Assembly (NCBI RefSeq): GCF_000092845.1
Contig: NC_014150.1
Location: forward strand, 372,001 to 436,000
Reading direction: 5' to 3'
Origin: Brachyspira murdochii DSM 12563
Lineage (GTDB): Bacteria > Spirochaetota > Brachyspiria > Brachyspirales > Brachyspiraceae
Length of the DNA: 64,000 nucleotides
Position 1 is the stretch's first letter. Each line of letters starts with the position of its first letter. Position numbers and translations under genes: made by a program. The notes under the pieces are model-generated. The model was not told the DNA's origin and did not search any database. It was given only the letters and a program-made list of their open reading frames with translations. Below are positions 52,529 to 61,764 of this stretch, in pieces.

Positions 52529-54349
52529 TTATAACATAGCCTTTATATTGTCTATCTCTTCATTGACCAAAAGCCATTCGTTTTCAGTTTCTTCTATTAA
52601 TCTCTTCACTTCCAATAAACGCTTACTCTTCTCATCATCATAACTAGAAGAAGTCTCAAAAAACTTTAATATATCAGCCTCTTCTTTTTTATAATCCTCA
52701 ATTTGTTTTTCATGCTTTTTTAACATAGATTCGCATTTTGAAAGTTTATTTCTAATTTTTTTTCTCTCTTCATAATTACTATTATTTTTTTCTTCAGTAT
52801 TATGAGTGCTTTCTTTAACGCTGTTTTTTTCCTGATACTCTAATTCCTTTTCTTCCTCTTCCAATGCTTCAATTCTTACCCTATAAACATAAGCCTCATA
52901 ATCCCCAGAATAAAGCGAAAGTTTTTTATCCTTAACTTCTATTATAGTATCAGCAAGCATACTGGCAAAAGTTCTGTCATGCGAAGTAAAAAATATTGTT
53001 CCGCCGTAATCTCTTAAAGAGGATGCAAGTGCCTCAACAGTTTCAAAATCCAAATGGTTAGTAGGCTCGTCCAAAATAAGTACATCAGCACATTGTGTAA
53101 TGGCAGCTAGAAGTGAAAGCCTTGCCATCTCACCGCCGCTTAAAACCTTTACATCTTTATTCACATCTTCGCCTGAAAATAAAAAACTTCCTAAAAGTGT
53201 TAAAAGTTCCTGAGTTAATAATCCCTGCTTGGCATTCTTTTTTAAATATGACAAAACTGTATCATTTGAGGTTACATTTTTATAAGTATCTTCTCCGAAA
53301 TATGCTATCTTTATACCGTATGAATAATTATAACTTCCAGATACTGGCTCAAGTCTTCCAGCTATAGTTCTTAAAAAAGTAGTTTTACCTTCTCCGTTTT
53401 GACCTAAAACAGCAACTCTGCTTCCTCTTGCTATTTCTATACGTCCGCTTTCAGCAACTATTTTCTCACCGTATCCAACAGCCAAATCATCGGAAATAAG
53501 AGCAAAACCTTTTTTTTCTGGAACTTCCGGAAGTTTTATCCTAACATTTTTTGCTGGATGTGTAATTTCTATAGTTTTTAATTTTTCTATCTGCTTTATA
53601 CGAGACTGCACAGCTTTTGCCTTTGTAGCTTTATATCTGAATCTTTCGACAAATCTCTCTAAATGGGCTTTTCTCTCTTCCACATTTTTATTATACTTTT
53701 TTATTGTATACTCTTTTTCTTCTTTATATTCAAAATAATCTTCTATATTACCGGGAAAATAAGTTATTTTTCCGTTTTCCATTTCTATAGTTTTTTCGCA
53801 TGTGGTTTTTAAAAACTCCCTATCATGCGAAACTATTAAAAATCCGCCATTATAATCCATTAAAAAATTTTCTAAATCTATTAATGTATTTAAATCCAAG
53901 AAGTTTGAAGGTTCATCAAGTATTAAAAAATTAGGCTCATAAAGCATCATCTCAGCAAGTTTTACACGCATTCTATAACCGCTGGATAAACTCCCTAAAT
54001 TATAATTAATCTTTATATGATCTATTCCAAATCTGCTTGCTATTTTGGAACATTTCCAAGATTCTTTTGATGTAACTCTCGTAAGATAATCTATTACTTT
54101 TTCACTCTCATCAAAATCACCTTGCTGACGCAAATAACCTATTCTCACATCATCAGAAAATATTATCTCTCCGTCATCAGGCTCTTCAAGTCCCATAAGG
54201 ATTTTTAAAAGAGTAGTTTTTCCTGCTCCGTTTCGTCCTATCATGCCTATCTTTGATTTCTCTTCTATAAGCAAATTAACATTATCAAGCAGAACTTTGT
54301 GAACAAATCTCTTGGATATATTTACTATGTTTATAATACTTCTAGCCAT
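52529..54349 (-). CDS. ABC-F family ATPase (translation-associated; Uup/YdiF-like layout)
   Basis: A 606-residue soluble protein with two ABC cassettes and no membrane part. First cassette: GMIGRNGAGKTTLLK, LSSGYRMRVKLAEMML, LILDEPSNFLDL. Second: VLGQNGEGKTTFLR, LSGGEMARLSLLAAI, LILDEPTNHLDF. An interdomain linker (about 190-285) and a long C-terminal coiled coil (about 495-606) resemble Uup-type proteins. ABC-F proteins act on the ribosome and some give antibiotic protection; nothing here indicates resistance specifically. Confidence 0.92.
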   Translation of the reverse strand: MARSIINIVNISKRFVHKVLLDNVNLLIEEKSKIGMIGRNGAGKTTLLKILMGLEEPDDGEIIFSDDVRIGYLRQQGDFDESEKVIDYLTRVTSKESWKCSKIASRFGIDHIKINYNLGSLSSGYRMRVKLAEMMLYEPNFLILDEPSNFLDLNTLIDLENFLMDYNGGFLIVSHDREFLKTTCEKTIEMENGKITYFPGNIEDYFEYKEEKEYTIKKYNKNVEERKAHLERFVERFRYKATKAKAVQSRIKQIEKLKTIEITHPAKNVRIKLPEVPEKKGFALISDDLAVGYGEKIVAESGRIEIARGSRVAVLGQNGEGKTTFLRTIAGRLEPVSGSYNYSYGIKIAYFGEDTYKNVTSNDTVLSYLKKNAKQGLLTQELLTLLGSFLFSGEDVNKDVKVLSGGEMARLSLLAAITQCADVLILDEPTNHLDFETVEALASSLRDYGGTIFFTSHDRTFASMLADTIIEVKDKKLSLYSGDYEAYVYRVRIEALEEEEKELEYQEKNSVKESTHNTEEKNNSNYEERKKIRNKLSKCESMLKKHEKQIEDYKKEEADILKFFETSSSYDDEKSKRLLEVKRLIEETENEWLLVNEEIDNIKAML

Positions 54350-54450
54350 TTCTTTTTACTTAAAAATTTTATATTTTAAGAGACGATTTTATAATAATTT
54401 TTAAAAATATTCAAATACAAAAATAAAAATAATTCTATTAAATTATAATA

Positions 54451-55866
54451 TTATTCTTTTGTAATACTATCTAGTTTATAGACCAAACTTTTAAAATACT
54501 TCCCTCTCTCCTCATAATTTTTAAACATATCAAAACTGGCACAGCCCGGAGAAAGTAAAACAGTATCACCATTTATAGATATTGCAGAAGCATAATTAAA
54601 AGCATCTGTAAAATCTTTTATAATAATCTTATTCTCAAAATGTATCATATCATCAAGAGCTTCAGCGGCCTCTCCAATAAGTATTAATTTTTTTACTCTG
54701 CTTTCTATAAGATTATTTAAAGAAGTAAAATCTATATTTTTATTACGTCCGCCCATTATAAGTATTATATCCTTATCAAAAGATTTTAAAGCACTCATAA
54801 CAGCATTCATAGATGTAGCTTTAGAATCATTAATATATTTAACACCGTTTATCTCAGCAACCAACTCTACCCTATGTTCTATACCCTTAAAATTATTAAC
54901 AACATGCTCTATATGCTCTGCTGGTATATTATCTTTCAAACATACTAAAACTGCTGCAAGTATATTTGCTACATTATGTTTGCCTAATATTTTTCTTTCT
55001 TTTATAGAGAATAATTTTTCATTCTCATAATATATATACTCATCTTCTTCATTATAATAAATATCTGCAAATTTGCTTTTTAGTGAAAAAGTCAAAAGTT
55101 TCATCTTGCAGTTATTATTAAGTTCATTATACCAAATATTAGTATAAATGTTATCATAATTAAGTATAAGAAAATCATTTTTATTTTGATTGATACTTAT
55201 ATTTTTTTTGGCATTGAAATACTCTTCTATATCTTTGTATCTGTCAAGATGATCTTCCGCGATATTTAATATGGCTGCTATATGAGCATGAAATTTCTCA
55301 ACTGTTTCTAATTGAAAACTTGAAAGCTCTAATACAATATCTTCATCTGGCTCTATAGTTTCAAGCTCTTTAGAAAAAGTATTTCCTACATTACCAACAA
55401 GTCTTGCCTTTTTGTATGAACTTATTATTTTATAAATAAGAGTAACTGTAGTAGTTTTTCCGTCTGTACCTGTTACTGCTATATAATTTCTATTAGGCAG
55501 AAGATTATATGCAAACTCTATCTCACCTATTATTTTTATGCCTCTTCTTTTAGCCTCTTTTACTATATCTATAGTATGAGGAATACCCGGAGAAATTATT
55601 ATAAGAGTTATACCATCTAAAATAGATATTTCCTGATTTCCAAAAAAAAGTTTGGCATTTTTATCTTTTAACGCCTCTATACTATCCTGAAGCTGTTCTT
55701 CTGTTTTACTGTCGCTTAAAGCATATTTTATATTGATATTTAAAGTTGTATTAATATCGTATAAAATATTTGCTATACTCACTCCGCTTCTTACAGCAGC
55801 CCCCAATATCAAAATATTTTGTTTTTTTAGGACTTTTATATATGTTTTATTCAAATCAAGAATCAT
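54451..55866 (-). CDS. murD: UDP-N-acetylmuramoylalanine-D-glutamate ligase
   Basis: This 471-residue cytoplasmic ligase adds D-glutamate to UDP-MurNAc-L-Ala in peptidoglycan synthesis. Motifs: ILGAAVRSGVSIANIL, ISPGIPH, ATP-binding VTGTDGKTTTVTLIY, ELSSFQLETVEKF, LNIAEDHLDRY, GKHNVANILAAV, GIEHRVELVAEINGVKYIND, then SKATSMNAVMSAL. Isolated from other mur genes, which is common in spirochaetes. Confidence 0.95.
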   Translation of the reverse strand: MILDLNKTYIKVLKKQNILILGAAVRSGVSIANILYDINTTLNINIKYALSDSKTEEQLQDSIEALKDKNAKLFFGNQEISILDGITLIIISPGIPHTIDIVKEAKRRGIKIIGEIEFAYNLLPNRNYIAVTGTDGKTTTVTLIYKIISSYKKARLVGNVGNTFSKELETIEPDEDIVLELSSFQLETVEKFHAHIAAILNIAEDHLDRYKDIEEYFNAKKNISINQNKNDFLILNYDNIYTNIWYNELNNNCKMKLLTFSLKSKFADIYYNEEDEYIYYENEKLFSIKERKILGKHNVANILAAVLVCLKDNIPAEHIEHVVNNFKGIEHRVELVAEINGVKYINDSKATSMNAVMSALKSFDKDIILIMGGRNKNIDFTSLNNLIESRVKKLILIGEAAEALDDMIHFENKIIIKDFTDAFNYASAISINGDTVLLSPGCASFDMFKNYEERGKYFKSLVYKLDSITKE

Positions 55867-55941
55867 TTTAACACACCAAATAATTATTTTATATAAAAAC
55901 TAATTATAACAAAATAATGATAAATTTAAATAATATATTTT

Positions 55942-56738
55942 TTAAATTTTAGGTATATATATTTCAGCACTGGAATATAATACGGCTTTTCCTGCTAATT
56001 TAACACGATTTCCATTAAGGCTGCAATATAATACACCGCCTCTTTTAGAAGCTTGAAATGCTAAGATATCTTTTTTACATAACTTATATGCCCATAAAGG
56101 AACAACATGACAATGTCCTGAACCGCAAACAGGATCTTCATAAACATTCAATTTAGGAGCAAAACTTCTTGTAATACAATCATATTCAGAACCTTTAGAA
56201 GTTATATGTAATAAAAGTCCCTGAAGATTTTTTACCTTTTCAATATTAATATTTGCATCAAAAACTTGATTTTCATTTTCAAGCACACATAATAAATCTC
56301 TGCCAATATATGCTTCTAAAGGTTTAAATCCGATAGCATTTTCCATTTCATCTGTAACATCTATTTTTGTTAATTCATAAGCTGGAAAGTCCATTTCATA
56401 TAAATCATTATGTTTAATAACATTTAAAATTCCGCTTTTAGTTTTGAAAGATATATTATTTAACTTATTATCAACTATATTCATTAGTATATATGCTGAT
56501 GCCAAAGTTGCATGTCCGCATAAATCTATTTCGCCGCCCGGGTAAACCATCTAAGTTCATAATAATTATTATTTTCTAATACAAATGCCGTCTCAGAAAG
56601 ATTATTCTCTTTTGCAATATTAAGCATCATATCATCTGAAAGCCATTTACTTAATAAACAAATAGCAGCTGGATTTCCTCTAAAAACTTTATCAGTAAAT
56701 GCATCCACAATATATTGTTTAAATGAATAATTATTCAT
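55942..56738 (-). pseudogene. PhzF-family isomerase/epimerase gene broken by a single-base frameshift
   Basis: Two overlapping reading frames together encode a complete PhzF-family protein: an N-terminal part with VDAFTDKVFRGNPAAICLL and NLSETAFVLE, and a C-terminal part with GGEIDLCGHATLASAYIL, SFAPKLNVYEDPVCGSGHC and the closing AEIYIPKI. The break is at the family motif RWFTPGGEIDL. Here the strand reads TTT ACC CGG GCG GCG AAA TAG, and one extra C in the CCC run (near 56538-56542) would restore it and give 265 residues. The start is taken at ATG 56738, with GGGG upstream. Either true inactivation or a homopolymer sequencing error. Confidence 0.85.
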
Positions 56739-56850
56739 TCTATACCCCATAAAAAATTATTTTTATAGAGATTAATTATAACAAAATAATAATAAATTTA
56801 AATGCCTTATTCTTCATTAGATAAAAATTAATTATTACATAATAATAAAA

Positions 56851-57848
56851 CTATATATTAATTTCTTTTATAGTATCATTTTCAATATAATATATAATCC
56901 CAAACATATCATTAAAAAAGCAATTATTATTATTTATAACTGCAATATTTTTTACAGTACTATTTTTTATATTATAGCTATTAACATTTATACAATATTT
57001 ATTAAAATCCAAAGCTATTAAATTATCATTGTAAAAATATAACTTACCATGCACTTCATTATTTTCATCTAAACTAAATAAATTAATATTAATAGATTTA
57101 TAACTTTCTAAATATCTATACTTATCACTATTATCTATTTTTATATTATCTATATTATAAAACATTAATTGATTATAAACAAAATCTTCATCATTAAAAT
57201 TTGTATTATCACAAGCCAAAACAAATCTTTTATTATCTATAAAAGTTAAAGGTCTGTCCCAATTATAACCGCTTATATATTTATTAACAACATCTGTTTG
57301 GCACTTCTCATATACCATTAGAAACTCTTCAATATTAAAATACCTTATACAGTCAACAGGATTCCATACCCAGCCATTAGAAAGAAAATGTTTATAATCT
57401 TTTGATACTAATAAATTGCTGTGAAAATAATCTATACCGAACTTTTTTCATCTCTGTTTATATCAGTTATCATCTCTTTAGTTTTTAAATTTATTATATT
57501 AAGAGTATTCCATTTAGTTTGGGTGATAAGATGTATTTCATTATTAATAATACAAAACTCATTAGAATAGCTTGAATATTTAGAACAGTAATCCTCTCTT
57601 TGTAAATTAATAATATCCAATGTTTCTATATTCACTACAGCAGAATTTAAGCCTTTCTCCTCAGTTATACATATATAAGGGTACATTAATTTTAAAACTG
57701 TAACTTCTTCTTTGGAATTTATGTTTTCTATTTTTATTAAATCTTTATATGAATTATATACTTTATTATATTTGATTAATTTAGCATCATCAGTAAATAA
57801 GAAATATTCTTCAAAGTTTTTATCATTAAAAACAGCATTCTCTATCAT
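56851..57848 (-). pseudogene. Hypothetical protein gene split by a single-base frameshift
   Basis: An N-terminal frame (from ATG 57848, MIENAVFNDKNFEEYFLFTD, ending NRDEKSSV at 57432) and a C-terminal frame (down to 56851, ending YIENDTIKEINI) join cleanly if one A is added to the six-A run on the minus strand near 57443-57449. The joined text reads NRDEKKFGIDYFHSNLLV, then NGWVWNPVDCIRYFNIEEFL, about 332 residues. It is strand-rich and possibly a propeller. Family unknown. The open frame through the junction argues for a recent break or a sequence error. Confidence 0.75.
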
Positions 57849-57897
57849 AATGCCTATTATAAAATAAAAACGAAAAATATCAATAATAGCCTATACA

Positions 57898-57914
57898 CCC
57901 CGCCCACCCGCCCC
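57898..57914 (-). other. Perfect G-quadruplex motif
   Basis: The minus strand reads GGGGCGGGTGGGCGGGG: four G-runs of three or four with one-base loops, in a genome where such GC density is otherwise absent. It lies between the CDF transporter gene and the split hypothetical gene, on the strand that would be transcribed as RNA. Confidence 0.9.
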
Positions 57915-57940
57915 AAATTTTTATTATTAGATTATAATTT

Positions 57941-58822
57941 CTATTTATAAGCTTCTATATGTATAGTAGGCTCTATATTCAATCTTTTTCTTATTTCATT
58001 TTCAAAAATACTTGCCTTATTATGAGCTTCAAAAACTGTCATGTCTTTTGGAAAACGCATATGGAAAGTTATCTCGCTATGATCTCCGTAAGTATGTATA
58101 TGAAAATGATGTAAATTAGCAGCGTCATCGTTAATATTTAGTTCTTTAGCTATATCATTTATGCTTTTAATAATCTCTTCTGAAGGATACTCCCCTATCA
58201 AAGGTTTAATACTAGATTTAATAACATCAAAAGCAGCATAAAATATTACAAGAGAAACTAATATACTTAATACCCCATCTATCCACCAGAAACTTTTTCC
58301 GAATAAAATACCAACCAATATAATTATTGAAGTAATGCTATCACTTCTATGATGCCAAGCGTCTGCGTATAATGATTTAGAACCAGACTTTCTGTATCCC
58401 CATAAAGAATACTGAGCTAAAAGTTCTTTGACCAAAATAGAAACAACCATAGCTGCTATTGCCATAGTCGTAAATGAAGCTGTTTTTTTATTCATAATAT
58501 TTTTTACAGCCTCAGAGAAAAAGCTATAACCAATAAATACAAGCATAATACCAACTATAAAACTTGTTATAAGCTCTATTCTTCCATGTCCAAATGGATG
58601 TTCTTTATCAGGAGGTCTTTTAGAAAATATGCCTCCTATTATAACTATAACACTGCTTATACAATCACTCAATGAATGCCAAGCGTCCGCCATAATAGAT
58701 AATGAACCTGTTAAAAGTCCTACTATATACTTAAAAGCAAATAACAATATGTTTATGATAACAGATACTACACCCTCTATTATCATATATTTTGATTTCT
58801 TCTCATTACTAATACTATTCAT
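57941..58822 (-). CDS. Cation diffusion facilitator (CDF) metal exporter
   Basis: A 293-residue inner-membrane transporter with six helices and a cytoplasmic C-terminal metal-sensing domain (about 210-293, with HHFHIHTYGDHSEITFHMRF). The transport-site motifs are DAWHSLSDCISS in helix 2 and DAWHHRSDSITS in helix 5, with the HPFGHGRIE loop. It exports divalent cations (Zn, Fe, Mn or similar) against protons. The HD pair in helix 2 and HD in helix 5 fit Zn/Fe-type specificity, but this is tentative. Confidence 0.92.
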   Translation of the reverse strand: MNSISNEKKSKYMIIEGVVSVIINILLFAFKYIVGLLTGSLSIMADAWHSLSDCISSVIVIIGGIFSKRPPDKEHPFGHGRIELITSFIVGIMLVFIGYSFFSEAVKNIMNKKTASFTTMAIAAMVVSILVKELLAQYSLWGYRKSGSKSLYADAWHHRSDSITSIIILVGILFGKSFWWIDGVLSILVSLVIFYAAFDVIKSSIKPLIGEYPSEEIIKSINDIAKELNINDDAANLHHFHIHTYGDHSEITFHMRFPKDMTVFEAHNKASIFENEIRKRLNIEPTIHIEAYK

Positions 58823-58984
58823 TTTATAACCCCAAATTTAATTTTTTCAATCTTTTAAGGATAAAGAATTTAATATAAAATGTCAATTGCATAAATATAA
58901 ATTGTTGTTTACAGATTAGAATGTTTTAACTTTATATAAAAATATTATAACTTATATATGATAAATCAAAATAAAATTAAGAAC

Positions 58985-59013
58985 TTGATAAAAGTTAATT
59001 TTTTTGTTAATAT
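58985..59013 (+). promoter_or_regulatory. Probable promoter of fabD
   Basis: TTGATA (58985-58990) and TAATAT (59008-59013) have a 17-bp spacer, about 68 bp before the ATG. Confidence 0.5.
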
Positions 59014-59080
59014 AGTTCTATATGGTTTACATAATTAAAAATTAAATAAAAAATATATATAAAAAAGGAGAACAAAGAAT

Positions 59081-59995
59081 ATGTCAAATATAGCATTTTT
59101 ATTTCCGGGTCAAGGTTCGCAATGTGCTGGTATGGGAAAATCTTTATATGACAATGTTGCTGAATCTAAAGCAATATTCGATAAGGCTGCAAATATATTA
59201 GATGATGTAGATATTAAAGCACTATGCTTTGAAGGAACAGAAGATGATCTTAAAAAAACAGAAAATACTCAGCCTGCTTTGGTTACAGTAGGTATTGCTG
59301 TTTATGAAGCATTAAAAGCAAAAGGAATAAAAGGAAATTTATTCGCAGGACATAGCTTGGGAGAAATTACTGCCCTTTCTGCTGCAGGATATATATCGTT
59401 TGAAGATGCTGTAAAAATAGCAAGAACAAGAGGTCTTTTAATGGCTAAAGCTGGTGCTGATGCTCCATATGGAATGGCTGCAGTGCTTGGATTAAGTTAT
59501 GATGATGTTGCTAAATGTATGCCTGAAAATAAAGAGGTTGTTGCTGCTAATTATAATTTAAAAGATCAAATAGTTATATCCGGTTTATTAAGTGCAATTG
59601 AAGCAGTTACTCCTAAACTTCAGGAGGCTGGTGCTAAAAGAGTATTGCCTCTAAAAGTATCCGGTGCTTTCCACTCTCCATTTATGAAACCTGCTGCTGA
59701 CAGTTTAAAAGAGTTTTTAGAAAAAATAGAGTTTCATAAAAACGATAATAAAGTTTTGTCTAATGTTACAGCAGAAGTTCATGAATTTGATTCTATAAAA
59801 GAAAATTTATATAAACAAATGTTCTCTACTGTTAGATGGTACGAAAGCATGCTTAATATACAAAAACAAGGTATAACAAAAGTATTTGAATGCGGACCGG
59901 GTAAAGTTTTAGTAGGTATGAGCAAAAAAATCACTCCAGACATTGATGCTATTTCTGTATTTGATATAGACTCTTTAAATGCTGCTTGTAATTAA
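59081..59995 (+). CDS. fabD: Malonyl-CoA:ACP transacylase
   Basis: This 304-residue enzyme loads malonate onto acyl carrier protein for fatty-acid synthesis. It shows FPGQGSQCAGMGKSLYD, the active-site serine in GHSLGEITALSAAG, the substrate Arg region ARTRGLLM, the catalytic His in SGAFHSPFM, and GPGKVLVGM. AAGGAG precedes the ATG. It is a single-gene unit here, separated from other fab genes. Confidence 0.95.
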   Translation: MSNIAFLFPGQGSQCAGMGKSLYDNVAESKAIFDKAANILDDVDIKALCFEGTEDDLKKTENTQPALVTVGIAVYEALKAKGIKGNLFAGHSLGEITALSAAGYISFEDAVKIARTRGLLMAKAGADAPYGMAAVLGLSYDDVAKCMPENKEVVAANYNLKDQIVISGLLSAIEAVTPKLQEAGAKRVLPLKVSGAFHSPFMKPAADSLKEFLEKIEFHKNDNKVLSNVTAEVHEFDSIKENLYKQMFSTVRWYESMLNIQKQGITKVFECGPGKVLVGMSKKITPDIDAISVFDIDSLNAACN

Positions 59996-60022
59996 TTTTA
60001 ATAAAAAATAAAATAATGATAT

Positions 60023-60060
60023 AAAGACAGGATTTATAATTATTTCCTGTCTTTTTTTTC
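60023..60060 (+). terminator. Rho-independent terminator of fabD
   Basis: A perfect 10-bp stem, AAAGACAGGA (60023-60032) / TCCTGTCTTT (60045-60054), is followed by a run of U. Confidence 0.9.
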
Positions 60061-60076
60061 GAATAAAATTTTTAAA

Positions 60077-60114
60077 ATAAAAAAAGGACATATAAAATCA
60101 ATTATATGTCCTTT
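60077..60114 (-). terminator. Rho-independent terminator of ahpC
   Basis: A perfect 13-bp stem, AAAGGACATATAA (60083-60095) / TTATATGTCCTTT (60102-60114), is followed on the minus strand by U residues. It lies 30 bp past the stop. Confidence 0.88.
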
Positions 60115-60143
60115 CATTTTATACTATATTTAAATTAATATTA

Positions 60144-60707
60144 TTATAGCTTACCAACCAAATCAATACCAGGTTTTAAAGTTTTAGCACCCGGTTTCCA
60201 TTTAGCAGGACAAACTTCGCCGCCATGTTCAGCTACATATTGAGCAGCTTGTACTTTACGTAATAATTCATTAGCATCTCTTCCGATTCCCATATCATGT
60301 ACTTCATAAGCTTTGATTTGACCTTCTGGGTTTACAATAAAGCTTCCGCGGAAATTCTGACCAGCTTCATCTACATAAACTTCAAAAAATCTTCCTAATA
60401 CTCCTGTTGGGTCCCCAAGCATAGTGTATTTAAGATTTTTAATTGTTTCTGTAGCATCTGCCCAAGCTTTATGTACAAAGTGAGTGTCTGCTGATACTGA
60501 ATATACTTCGCAGTTGATCTTTTTTAAATCTTCATAAACAGTATTTAAATCTGCTAATTCTGTAGGACATACAAATGTAAAGTCAGCAGGATAGAAGAAA
60601 AATACACTCCATTTACCTAATACATCTTTCTTTTCAACAGTTTTAAACTCGCCGTTTTGATAGGCTTCTACTTTGAAATCTATTAGTTTTTTATTGATTA
60701 AGCTCAT
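60144..60707 (-). CDS. ahpC: Alkyl hydroperoxide reductase subunit C (typical 2-Cys peroxiredoxin)
   Basis: A 187-residue peroxiredoxin that reduces peroxides. The peroxidatic Cys is in FFYPADFTFVCPTEL, the resolving Cys in GGEVCPAKWKPG. The FRGSFIVNPEGQI and DLNTVYEDL segments place it in the AhpC branch. AAGGAG precedes the ATG. A strong promoter and terminator make it a single-gene unit. No ahpF is nearby. Confidence 0.95.
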   Translation of the reverse strand: MSLINKKLIDFKVEAYQNGEFKTVEKKDVLGKWSVFFFYPADFTFVCPTELADLNTVYEDLKKINCEVYSVSADTHFVHKAWADATETIKNLKYTMLGDPTGVLGRFFEVYVDEAGQNFRGSFIVNPEGQIKAYEVHDMGIGRDANELLRKVQAAQYVAEHGGEVCPAKWKPGAKTLKPGIDLVGKL

Positions 60708-60741
60708 TTATAACTCCTTTTACTAATGTTTGTATATTCTA

Positions 60742-60770
60742 ACAATACATTAAATAATAGTTTTTGTCAA
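60742..60770 (-). promoter_or_regulatory. Promoter of ahpC
   Basis: TTGACA (60770-60765) and TATTGT (60747-60742) on the minus strand have a 17-bp spacer, 35 bp before the ATG. I looked for a PerR box and found none that matches well. Confidence 0.65.
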
Positions 60771-60887
60771 GTAAAAAATAATATAAACTGATAAAAATTA
60801 CTAAAAAAACAAAATTATTTTGAAATATATATAATAATTTTTGAACGTATTGACATTAAATAATATATTCAATTAAATTGACAAAAT

Positions 60888-60916
60888 AATTCTGCTGTAA
60901 TAAAATAATAAAACTA
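60888..60916 (+). promoter_or_regulatory. Promoter of yqeK
   Basis: TTGACA (60888-60893) and TAAAAT (60911-60916) have a 17-bp spacer, 26 bp before the ATG. A second TTGACA at 60850 hints at tandem promoters. Confidence 0.65.
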
Positions 60917-60941
60917 AATAAAAAATAGAGAATAAAAATAT

Positions 60942-61511
60942 ATGAGAGCGTTTAATAATCAAGAATTAGAAATAGTAAAATATATAAATGAATATTTACC
61001 TTTTAGAGAAAAGCATATACTCTCTACAAGGGAGCTTTCTATTAAGATAGCAGAAAAATATGGAGCTGATACTAATAAGGCTTCTATTTCAGCACTTTGT
61101 CATGATTTGGGAAAAAGATATAAAGATGATGATATGCGTAAAATTATACTTGAAAATGATAATATAGAATATCCAAGCTATATAACAGGTGCTTTGCTTC
61201 ATGCAAGAGTTAGTGCTATAATAACAGAAAAAGAGTTTAATATAACTGATAAAGAAATTTTAAAAGCTATAGAAAGCCATACAGTAGGACATGCTAATAT
61301 GAGCATGCTTGAAAAAATAATATATGCTGCCGATTATCTTGAACCTACTAGAAAACTTGAAACAGCTGATAAAATAAGAGAAAAAATTTTTACAGATTTT
61401 GATGATGCATTTTTAGAAGTAGTTTATGAATCCATAAGTTTTGTGCTTAGTAAGAAACAATATTTATCTGATAAAACTATAGAACTTTATAATTCTCTAG
61501 TAATAAAATAA
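60942..61511 (+). CDS. yqeK: YqeK-family HD-domain phosphohydrolase (probable diadenosine tetraphosphatase)
   Basis: A 189-residue HD-superfamily protein. Metal-binding His/Asp occur in STRELSIKIAEKYG, SALCHDLGKRYK, GALLHARVSA and ESHTVGHANM, followed by AADYLEPTRK, the typical YqeK tail motif. In Firmicutes YqeK hydrolyses Ap4A symmetrically. In many bacteria it lies between nadD and rsfS, but here neither is adjacent. Followed by a tandem palindromic repeat before hflX. Confidence 0.9.
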   Translation: MRAFNNQELEIVKYINEYLPFREKHILSTRELSIKIAEKYGADTNKASISALCHDLGKRYKDDDMRKIILENDNIEYPSYITGALLHARVSAIITEKEFNITDKEILKAIESHTVGHANMSMLEKIIYAADYLEPTRKLETADKIREKIFTDFDDAFLEVVYESISFVLSKKQYLSDKTIELYNSLVIK

Positions 61512-61538
61512 TAATTTTTAAATATTAGAAAACCAAAT

Positions 61539-61595
61539 ATAAAAATTGTGAGCGGACAGCGTCATTTGCTATACATTTTAGCGAACAATTTTTAT
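61539..61595. repeat. Palindromic repeat with conserved ends and variable core, copy 2
   Basis: Ends ATAAAAATTGT (61539-61549) and ACAATTTTTAT (61585-61595) match copy 1 in the aroF leader, including the adjacent GAG and CGA. The core (GCGGACAGCGTCATTTGCTA and following) is unrelated to that of copy 1. Confidence 0.8.
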
Positions 61596-61642
61596 TAGCA
61601 ATAATAATAAAATAATAATTTTTAAATATTATAAAGCCAAAT

Positions 61643-61700
61643 ATAAAAATTGTGAGCGGACAGCGTCATTTGCTATATATTTTTAGCGAACAATTTTTAT
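61643..61700. repeat. Palindromic repeat with conserved ends and variable core, copy 3
   Basis: Ends ATAAAAATTGT (61643-61653) and ACAATTTTTAT (61690-61700). The core is nearly the same as in copy 2, as expected from the tandem duplication. Confidence 0.8.
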
Positions 61701-61764
61701 TAGCAATAATAATAAAATAATGATATTATAAACTTTTAAATACTTAAATTGGGAACATTTTTTT

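Larger units (their letters stand above)
61501..61709. repeat. Two tandem copies of a 104-105 bp unit
   Basis: Units 61501-61604 and 61605-61709 are nearly identical, differing at a few bases and one insertion. The start of a third copy follows. Each unit contains one palindromic element. They fill almost all of the yqeK-hflX gap. Confidence 0.9.

Noticed and set aside
52529-54349. ABC-F gene as an antibiotic resistance determinant
   Set aside because: The linker and C-terminal coiled coil look like housekeeping Uup/YdiF-type members; nothing in the sequence points to drug protection.
60708-60941. PerR or Fur box between ahpC and yqeK
   Set aside because: AT-rich words look palindromic by composition, but none matches the 7-1-7 consensus well enough to claim.
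61501-61709. Possible CRISPR array
   Set aside because: Only two units, each containing an internal palindrome, no spacers of regular length and no cas genes in the window.
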